Shown here: positions 56,150-64,000 of the stretch, one piece after another
How the letters are laid out: the number at the start of each line of letters is the position of its first letter
Numbering within the stretch: the first letter of the stretch is position 1
Assembly (NCBI RefSeq): GCF_003576645.1
Contig: NC_044923.1
Coordinates: 12,648,063-12,712,062, forward strand
Length of the DNA stretch: 64,000 bases
From: Ipomoea triloba
Lineage: Eukaryota > Streptophyta > Magnoliopsida > Solanales > Convolvulaceae
Reading direction: 5' to 3'
The notes under the pieces: model-generated
What the model saw: only the letters and a program-made list of their open reading frames with translations
What the model was told of the DNA's origin: nothing
The model's database searches: none
Translations under genes and position numbers: made by a program

Positions 56150-57340
56150 TTACACGTACTCTTCTAAAAAGTATTCCACCCACAACTATCGAATCTCATC
56201 TATTTTGTTCATAGAGTACGTTGCTTCTTTAAATGCCTACAAAAAAATGTAATTAATCAAATTAGTAAATTTGTTAATTGATAAATTATAATTTAACTAT
56301 ACATAGTTCTATTTAAATTACTTACCCATCTAAACAATCAACCAATAAATGTTTAGTAACAATGTTGTAAATGTATCTCATTACATAGTATCCACATTCA
56401 TCGTCTCGCAACTGTTATAGACACTACAAGCTACATAAATATATTAATTCAGGTTAATACCATATTAAAAAAAATAAGCTTAATATCATATTTAAACTTT
56501 AATTTTAATTTCATAGTTTGCATTCCTTCTAATCAATAGCTCTAATTCCTCGTCAATTTGCAAGAACAAATCAAAATGCCCTATATTAATTATAAACATA
56601 TATAACAATTTATAAATAACATAATAAAATTTAAAATATGTATATTAATAATAATGTTTTCACTTCATGAAAGCTTTGACATCAAGAGTGCGGTCACATT
56701 TCAACCGATCCAATACATACACGGTTCTTGAACGTGTACAGATCATGATAAGTAACCAATGATTGCTACATTTACAAAACACAAATATATTAAAATTCTA
56801 ATATCAAACACTTCAAATAAGTTATATATATTAGTAAAGTAAAAGACTTACTCTTGACAATACAATGCTAATATGAATGGTTGATTCTTGTGCTCGTCCA
56901 TGGTATGAATGAAATATGATGTAACGACCACACAATTTATGTTGATCATATTCGCTGAAATTTGAGTTGGACACACAAACCACAATTTATGTTGATCATA
57001 TTCGCTGAAATTTGAGTTAGACACACAAACCACAATTTATGTTGATCATATTCGCTGAAATTTGAGTTGGACACACAAACCCAATAGACGTGACACCAAA
57101 TTGTTTACACAACTTATTCAAAAACTTGAAAAATAACAAATAATAAATTTCAATAAACATTAAAAACAAAACAAGTATACATAAAACATAAGAACAATAT
57201 GAAACTTACGGCATAAACACATGTATAATTGAGACATCAAGCCAATTCATCGTCAACAAATCCTATATATCCTCCATCATCACTTAAACACCCCTAACGT
57301 GTTCATGATGGAAGGATATATGATCTATCTCCAAATTGAT
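56150..57340 (-). pseudogene. Decayed 3' part of CACTA transposon
   Basis: AT-rich with short, broken minus-strand stretches; none can be firmly assigned. By position it would correspond to the region after the TNP2-type transposase (often a second gene in CACTA elements). It includes a three-copy tandem repeat at 56932-57081. The frame at 56848-57033 arises from that repeat. Confidence 0.35.
56932..57081. repeat. Three-copy tandem repeat, 50-bp period
   Basis: Units start ACAATTTATGTTGATCATAT and continue TCGCTGAAATTTGAGTTGGA, CACACAAACC. The copies differ at one position. 50 is not a multiple of 3, so it shifts frame in the coding remnant around it. Confidence 0.9.
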
Positions 57341-57349
57341 ATACTCTTT

Positions 57350-58329
57350 ATCAATAAGAAATGTTGTCAACAATTTGACCAACCGCTTGCAATACTTCCC
57401 CAAGAGCATAACGACATTATCCCCAACAATTTAAGGTCGTGTACCAATAGCAGATAACTCAATCATAGATCGGGAGCTTCTTTTTCACAAATAGAACATG
57501 CCTTAGCTCCTTTAGTAGTATAGCCCGATACGTTACCATAAGTTGGAAAATCATTTATTCTGCAAAAGATCATTGCACGTAAGGTAAAACTACTTTAACT
57601 ATAAGCATTATACATTGGCTCACCTTCATTGCACAACATTTTCAAATGCTCAACAATTGGCGCTAGATATACATATATGTCATTTCCAGGTTGTTTAGGC
57701 CCTAATATCAACAACGACAACATGATGTATTTTCGCTTCATACACAGCCAATGCGGAAGATTGTAGACTACTAAAAGGATAGGCTAAGTACTTTGTCAAC
57801 TACTCATGTTACCATGGGGATTCATTCCATTAGTACACAATCCAAGTCCAAGATTCTGGTCTACAATACTGAATTTATGCCACTTTCTATCAATATTCCT
57901 CCATTGAGGTGAATCAATTGGATGTCTTAGTTTTCCATCTTCTTTTCTCCCAATAACATGCCTTTGAAATTTTTTTACCTCCCTTAGATTAGCAAACATT
58001 CGTTTAAATCTTGGTATTACGGGTAAATACCATAATACTTTCGATAGGGGACATTTCTTATCCTCACACACATCATCAACATTTTTCCTTTTATACCGTG
58101 ATGACCCACACTTTGGACATGCATGAATCCTCTCAATATCCATACCCAACATATACAACTTATTTTCTTCGTAGGATGAATTTGGAAGTTCATTATCACC
58201 ACGAAGCATATCTTTTAGTAGTTCTAATAATCTGGTGAAACTCTTATTGCTCAATCCATTCTTTGCTTTCAAATTATATAATTCAAGCACAACAGATAAC
58301 TTAGTATATTTAGTACACCCAAAGAACAA
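57350..58329 (-). pseudogene. CACTA (En/Spm) TNP2-like transposase remnant
   Basis: 58329-57796 is open for 177 codons and continues with stops to about 57400. Family landmarks in the expected order are NGLSNKSFTRLLELLKDML, IHACPKCGSSRYKRK (shortened zinc-binding part), VLWYLPVIPRFKRMFANL, LRHPIDSPQWRNIDRKW and LGLCTNGMNPHGNMSS. After the break, NDFPTYGN- and GAKACSIC-like pieces lie near 57520-57470. The Cys cluster is missing about twelve residues relative to the usual family pattern. The protein would cut transposon ends, but this copy is dead. Confidence 0.8.
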
Positions 58330-59240
58330 AGGTTTTTCAGCATATTTTTATGTTCACTTTTGTATAGTAGTAGTGAGACATTACAAGATAAACACAATTC
58401 AAATTACGAAAGAAATTATAGAAATGTAGGTTTTTAGGAAGCACAATCACTTATTCGCCAATGCACAATCATTCATTACAAGTTGTATAAAAGGTAATTC
58501 ATATATACGAACAAGAAATGTAGTTCTCATTTGATATTGCACTTATATATATCTGTGTGTGTGTGTGTGTAGCACCCCAAATTTACATACGAGCCTAGGC
58601 TAATGAATTAAAGCTTAAAGGATAAAGATAGGATTATAGATACAATTGGCTACCATCATTTAATAAATAAAGCCCAAAACAAAGGGGGTGATACCGCCAT
58701 AGTTACCCATATCAGGATAACTACCAGGCTAAGTCAGCAATCAACATTCATAAGCCTAAAATGAAACATAAGGGTCACAAACCTGGTGTCTAGGCACCAT
58801 ACAAAACCTACAAGTAAATCTACATATACATACTAGTCATTAGAGTCAATACACGATCTACAAAATATAAACATCACTAATGGATCAACCTTGGAGCTAG
58901 ATTCAAAATGAAGTCTACTCAATCTAGCTCCTCTAGCGCTCTCGACTCATATCAAACAGATCTTGAAATGGGTTAAACAAAACAAGCAGAAAAATAACTT
59001 GATTACCATAATTTCTAAGTATAAACCACTCCACCTTGTAAATTAGTTTATTCATGTATAGATTGAAAAATAGAAGATTTGGTACACATACGCACATTAT
59101 GTATCGACTTGTAACATATAGATTCACGGATATACAATACTAGACAACATGCTCATTGAATGGGTACATACATAGGCATATTCGGTAGCACATTATGCAT
59201 CATCAAGTAGCATATAAAATCATAGATATACAATAGTAGA
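58330..59240. other. No gene; repeat DNA
   Basis: 58450-58495 is partly similar to 55365-55400 (CACAATCAT, CATTACAAG), possibly the two flanks of the CACTA element. A (TG)n lies at 58553-58571. 58575-59230 starts AGCACCCCAAATTTACATAC and is unassigned; frames on the minus strand are unconvincing. Confidence 0.35.
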
Positions 59241-59250
59241 TAACATAATG

Positions 59251-59302
<52 letters not shown>

Positions 59303-59552
59303 TACATATATATATGTATGTATATATATATATATGTATGTATATATATATATATATGTATGTATATATATATATATATATGTCTATATATATATATATA
59401 TACATACATATATATATGTATGTATATATATATATATGTATGTATATATATATATATATGTATGTATATATATATATGTATGTATATATATATATATATG
59501 TATGTATATATATATATACATACATATATGTATGTATATATATATGTATATA

Positions 59553-59593
<41 letters not shown>

Positions 59594-59726
59594 ATATATA
59601 TATATATATGTCTATATATATATATACATACATATATGTATGTATATATATATATACATACATATATATATATATACATACATATATATATGTATGTATA
59701 TATATATATATGTATATATATATATA
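59251..59726. repeat. Long (TA)n(TG)(TA)n palindromic microsatellite
   Basis: About 475 bp of TATATATA broken by GTATG, CATACA and GTCTATA. It is strongly self-complementary, and five overlapping frames on both strands are Tyr/Ile repeats with no coding meaning. It would fold into long hairpins, so its assembled length is doubtful. Confidence 0.95.
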
Positions 59727-60700
59727 CACGTTTATAAGATAAATAATTCATGGTCATATGCTTATGAATGTAAGTAGAAAGGGGGTTTAATGCTTTGAAT
59801 AAAAAGGACTTTCATGACTTGAAAAGACTAGCATATCATGATGAAATCATTTACACCACCAAGGTAAGAAAACGGTTTTCTTATATCATAATAACATATC
59901 AAACATACTCATCATCTAAAGTAAGATACGGCTCGTAGCCAAAACATAAGTAAACTTTTTCAAAACTTCACTTGGGATCAATAATCTCATCATAGGAAAA
60001 TAGTCATTTCTTTATAGTAATACGGGAGGAAACCTTTCATCATGAAGGGAGGGTGAAGTCATCACTATGTGTGTATGACCCCTACGAGGGCCGTGTCCAG
60101 AAGTCTTCTCCTATTTCTGATCATAACTTATCATACACATGTGGAATCAGGACTGCTACCCTAAGTGTGCACACGCCCTAACTGGGATTTCAAGCCCAAC
60201 GAGTAATAGCTCAATCTCTAAAGTAAACCCAAGATTTTCTACTAGGCCACCTTTTTACATAATTCAGGATTTTTCTATTGGATTCCATATCATCATATCA
60301 CCTTATCATATTTCCAAAAGGACTGCATCCAGTTGAGTCCTCCAAAAACATATAGATTTCTTAGATCCATTTTACAAAATATTTGTGGTATAGACTTTAA
60401 AACATTTCTTCATAATAGATCCAAATTAACGCATAAGAGACATGAATGACTTTGTATGCACATATAATCAAAATAGAATATAGGTATAGATTTTGAAAGA
60501 GTTATAATACAAAAGTATACAAATATTCACACATTTACATTCATAGACTCTAAAAAATAGGTAAGTAGACTTTTATATAAACATAAGTTCGTTTGGTAAA
60601 CATAGATATGTGCAGGAGGTTGCAAATGAATGCACAAACAAAAACTTCATAAATGATTCTAACATGATATTTTGATATCAAAGATAGAATGCTCATCATT
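59727..60700. other. No gene; unassigned repeat-like DNA
   Basis: AT-rich sequence with many ATCATAT / CATAATATC words that grade into the tandem array at 60740. The frame at 60139-60336 shows no recognisable domain. Nothing supports a gene. Confidence 0.35.
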
Positions 60701-60739
60701 CACCTTTTTCCTCATAATTCTCATAGTCCTATTTTCAAA

Positions 60740-61110
60740 TAGGAGTATCATAGATCATTTCATAATCTCATTCGCTCAATAAATAGGGATTTCATGCATA
60801 TGCATATAGCTTATCTCATAATTCCACATCTAGGAACATCATACTTGATCATATAATTCATTTCATAATCCCCTTTTCAAGTAGGAATATCATGCTCAAT
60901 CGCATAACTCATTTCATAATATCATTCAAATAGGAATTTCAAGCTTAATCACATAGCTTATTCGTAATATCATTTCAAATGAGAATATCATGCTTAATCA
61001 CATAGCTTATTCATAATATCATTTCAAATGAGAATATCATACTTAATCACATAGCTATTTCATAATATCATTTCAAATGGGAATATCATGCTTAATCACA
61101 TATTCATATC
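60740..61110. repeat. Degenerate tandem array, about 49-bp period
   Basis: Six to seven units share ATTTCATAATATCATTTCAA, ATGGGAATATCATGCTTAAT and CACATAGCTTATT. Units from about 60895 on are the most alike. Earlier units (from about 60740) are more diverged, with AATAGGGATTTCATGC and CATCATACTTGATCAT. This resembles a short satellite or an amplified transposon segment. Confidence 0.8.
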
Positions 61111-61129
61111 ATCTTAGGAAACCAATTAG

Positions 61130-62059
61130 ATCAACCACCCAGACCTTCACATATACCCAAACTCTTATTCAGTCTAGGGTTGTTATGCAGCCTGTGGGCC
61201 CATAATGGTTGGGGCACAGTTGATACTCTCATCGATGGGTTATTCATGAACAGGTTCGGGCTCCCATCATAGTAGGTTCCCTCATTTCGGCCCTAGTTGC
61301 GGCCTCGGGTCCCCTCCTTGGCAGTGCCCCTCCTTCAAGCTCGAGAGTGCTAAGTCTAGTAAGAGAATGATTTGCTTAAGTGTTCGGGTCAGCGGCCGGC
61401 TATCGAGCCATGGCGAGCTGTGCCCCCACTACTGTTGTATAGCTCACTCACCGATGATGTTAGCTGTCTCTCAGACTAAAGATTGTTGCTAGGTCCGACT
61501 CATTTCTAAGGACTTTGGTTGGTTTCACTGATGGTAGCTCTCATTAGGCGACTATAGTTCATGTTAGACCATTCGTATTTTCAGAACGAATTACTGACTT
61601 TCACAGACTGAGCGACCCTCGCCTTGTTGGCTAAGGCGTTCTTACGGATCTGGGGAATGTTCATTTTGTGACTAGGCCATTTTGGCGTATCTCGAGTTCA
61701 AATGCACCAAGGGAAAGGGTAATATGGGTAGAAATTAAGAACGTGTGCTTTTTGTAATGTTCCCCACAGACGGTGCCAATTCAATGATGGTTTTGTTGGC
61801 ACAAGGTCCACCATAAACCGGGTATGAAAGTACATAATGGGGGGAGGAGGGTAGGAAAATTATAGTATTATTAGCTCGGGGCGCTAGGCCCAAAAGAGTG
61901 CATACAAAGCTCGAGATACTGGCCCAAAATGGTAGCCCAAATAATTAATAAATAATATAACCTATAGCCCAAGGAATGGACTAAGAATAATATCGTAGCT
62001 ACTATGAATCAAACCCTGGTTTATGGGTTGAAGGTTAAGAACTCATACCATTGGACCGT
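61130..62059. other. GC-balanced dispersed-repeat segment, no gene
   Basis: A stretch richer in G+C than its neighbours, with phrases such as GGTTCGGGCTCCCATCATAG, CCCTCCTTGGCAGTGCC and CCACAGACGGTGCCAATTCA. The last resembles a phrase found in dispersed plant repeats. No open frame of note and no identifiable termini. It is interrupted by the gap at 62076. Confidence 0.35.
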
Positions 62060-62880
62060 GGGGGGGGGGGGGGGTNNNNNNNNNNNNNNNNNNNNNNNNN
62101 NNNNNNNNNNNNNNNNNNNNNNNNNNNNNNNNNNNNNNNNNNNNNNNNNNNNNNNNNNNNNNNNNNNNNNNNNNNNNNNNNNNNNNNNNNNNNNNNNNNN
62201 NNNNNNNNNNNNNNNNNNNNNNNNNNNNNNNNNNNNNNNNNNNNNNNNNNNNNNNNNNNNNNNNNNNNNNNNNNNNNNNNNNNNNNNNNNNNNNNNNNNN
62301 NNNNNNNNNNNNNNNNNNNNNNNNNNNNNNNNNNNNNNNNNNNNNNNNNNNNNNNNNNNNNNNNNNNNNNNNNNNNNNNNNNNNNNNNNNNNNNNNNNNN
62401 NNNNNNNNNNNNNNNNNNNNNNNNNNNNNNNNNNNNNNNNNNNNNNNNNNNNNNNNNNNNNNNNNNNNNNNNNNNNNNNNNNNNNNNNNNNNNNNNNNNN
62501 NNNNNNNNNNNNNNNNNNNNNNNNNNNNNNNNNNNNNNNNNNNNNNNNNNNNNNNNNNNNNNNNNNNNNNNNNNNNNNNNNNNNNNNNNNNNNNNNNNNN
62601 NNNNNNNNNNNNNNNNNNNNNNNNNNNNNNNNNNNNNNNNNNNNNNNNNNNNNNNNNNNNNNNNNNNNNNNNNNNNNNNNNNNNNNNNNNNNNNNNNNNN
62701 NNNNNNNNNNNNNNNNNNNNNNNNNNNNNNNNNNNNNNNNNNNNNNNNNNNNNNNNNNNNNNNNNNNNNNNNNNNNNNNNNNNNNNNNNNNNNNNNNNNN
62801 NNNNNNNNNNNNNNNNNNNNNNNNNNNNNNNNNNNNNNNNNNNNNNNNNNNNNTGGGTGGGGGGGGGGGGGGGGGGGGGG
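62060..62880. other. Second assembly gap flanked by G runs on both sides
   Basis: N from 62076 to 62853 (778 positions). The left edge is CCGT then 15 G and T. The right edge is TGGGT then more than 20 G, then ATTAAGCG. The design is the same as in the gap at 45015. Frames through it are artefacts. Confidence 0.95.
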
Positions 62881-63370
62881 GATTAAGCGATCAAAAGGAT
62901 GATGTCTAAACAGAGACAAAACACCCTATTTATATTGTTGAAGATTTCACGGATGCTTGACAAATGTTACGACACTAGCTTAGCCTTCATTATTCGCTAT
63001 ACACGTGTCCATCCACTGCCTAGATGATAGCAATCTTCACATTGTTAAGTTGAGCATCCTACTTTTTGGTACATGAAATTTGAGTACTTGTGTTGTTAAG
63101 TGGGAGGTTGTGGGTTTGATACCCTTGGTAGCCGCTCTTATATTATTTTGCTCCAAACTTCCTTCTTTCCTTAGCCAAATAGATTTCATTATATATTCTT
63201 ATTGAGCAAACACCTCACCAATAAAGATGGACACCCCGCATGGGCAATTGTTATACGGTGGACCATGGTCCGAAATTGAAGCTGTTTCTTTTCTTCAAGA
63301 AACGGTCATTTCTTTACTTAAAGAACGATAGTAAAGAAACGATAACCATTAAATTTTAACAAATCCTGGT
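62881..63370. other. No gene; short repeat traces
   Basis: GGTGGACCATGGTCCG at 63256 is similar to the termini of the MITE at 10360. AAGAAACGGTCATTTCTTTA forms a small inverted repeat with TAAAGAAACGATAACC. Nothing else was recognised. Confidence 0.3.
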
Positions 63371-63378
63371 GTTATAAC

Positions 63379-64000
63379 AAAATGAAACTACAGTGTATAT
63401 AAAGTGAAACTAAATAACTTGTTTCACATATTGTGTTTATATTATTAAATGAAACTGTAATTGGATTGAAATGATACTTTAGTTGTGTTGAAATGAAACT
63501 GCAGTATGTATAAAATGAAACTGAATAACATGTCTCATATATTGAGTGTATATTGTCAAATAAAATTGTAGTTGAATTGAAATGATACTTTAGTTTTGTT
63601 GAAATGAAACTACAGTATATATAAAAAGAATGAATAACATGTCTCACATATTGAGTGTATATTGTCAAATGGAACTGCAGTTATATCAAAATGATACTTT
63701 AGTTGTGATGTAACGAAACTTTAGTTTGTATCAAATGAAACTGAATAATAGTTTCACATATTTGAGTGTATATTGTCCAATGAAACCGTAGTTGAATTAG
63801 AATTATAATTTAGTAGTGTTGTAATAAGACTATAGTGTATATAAAATGAAATTCAATAACAAGTCTCATTGTAATAAGACTACTGTATCTATATTATCAA
63901 ATGAAACTGTAGTTGAAAGAAAATGAAACTTTAGTTCTGCTGAAATGAAATTGAATATGTTATACAAACAAAACTAATTATACGGAACATGTGTCGTTTC
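63379..64000. repeat. Tandem satellite-like array, about 111-bp period, runs off the right edge
   Basis: Five to six units begin near 63379, 63490, 63601 and 63712 and continue to the edge. Each has AAATGAAACTGCAGTATGTA, AATGAAACTGAATAACATGT, CTCATATATTGAGTGTATAT and GAAATGATACTTTAGTT. Divergence rises toward the right. The minus-strand frame across it only reflects the period, which is 37 codons. Confidence 0.85.

Noticed and set aside
59203..59777. Several long Tyr/Ile-rich frames on both strands
   Set aside because: All are translations of a self-complementary TA/TG/CA microsatellite.
60740..61110. CRISPR-like alternation of similar segments
   Set aside because: Units are adjacent degenerate tandem copies with no distinct unique spacers, in a plant genome.
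63379..64000. CRISPR-like or coding array
   Set aside because: The whole 111-bp unit repeats, with no repeat-spacer structure; the frame is a consequence of the period.

Overview
The window is nuclear DNA from a flowering plant, almost certainly a eudicot. It has AT-rich intergenic DNA, short GT-AG introns, plant gene families, and plant transposon classes nested in one another. The species cannot be fixed from the sequence. Only three intact-looking host genes are present, all on the + strand: a chloroplast-targeted 2-oxoadipate dioxygenase/decarboxylase (HGLS/FLO7 family, 7402-9881), an AlkB-type 2-oxoglutarate/Fe(II) dioxygenase (ALKBH1 family, 26299-28986) and a GT47 exostosin-type glycosyltransferase (34502-37801). 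All three could be modelled exon by exon with consistent phase. They belong to unrelated pathways and nothing suggests they work together.

The rest is mostly mobile DNA. 1-7.3 kb holds nested hAT-like elements, a long-TIR element, a complete non-autonomous Helitron (5190-6709, minus strand), a SINE, and an inverted partial duplicate of the first gene's promoter and exon 1. 10.3-11.3 kb has a MITE plus SINE and LINE remnants. 11.7-25.0 kb looks like one large Helitron on the minus strand. It has a 5' TC terminus at 25026, an RPA-like gene (24690-21224) and then a broken Rep-helicase gene, with two TIR elements inserted in it. 29-34 kb has SINE-like, Copia, Helitron-end and inverted-repeat remnants. 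38-45 kb has a MITE, a TGTGTATTC repeat, and LINE and Ty3/gypsy remnants. 45-53 kb has an assembly gap, a CACTA-like element nested in a larger TIR element, and a rearranged endogenous caulimovirid-like locus. That locus is bounded by 275-bp direct repeats and carries a Harbinger-type element with an exact TTA duplication. 53-64 kb has a second copy of the Helitron family, a decayed CACTA TNP2-type transposase, several microsatellites and satellites, and a second gap.

The observations most worth following are: (1) the caulimovirid-like locus with near-identical direct repeats and a displaced protease fragment; (2) a constant 42-bp staggered tandem duplication at three separate places in 11.9-17.6 kb, which may be an assembly signature; (3) the inverted copy of the HGLS 5' end; (4) the RPA-carrying Helitron; (5) two assembly gaps with G runs on both sides in the same orientation. 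No tRNA or rRNA gene, CRISPR array or prokaryotic system was seen.
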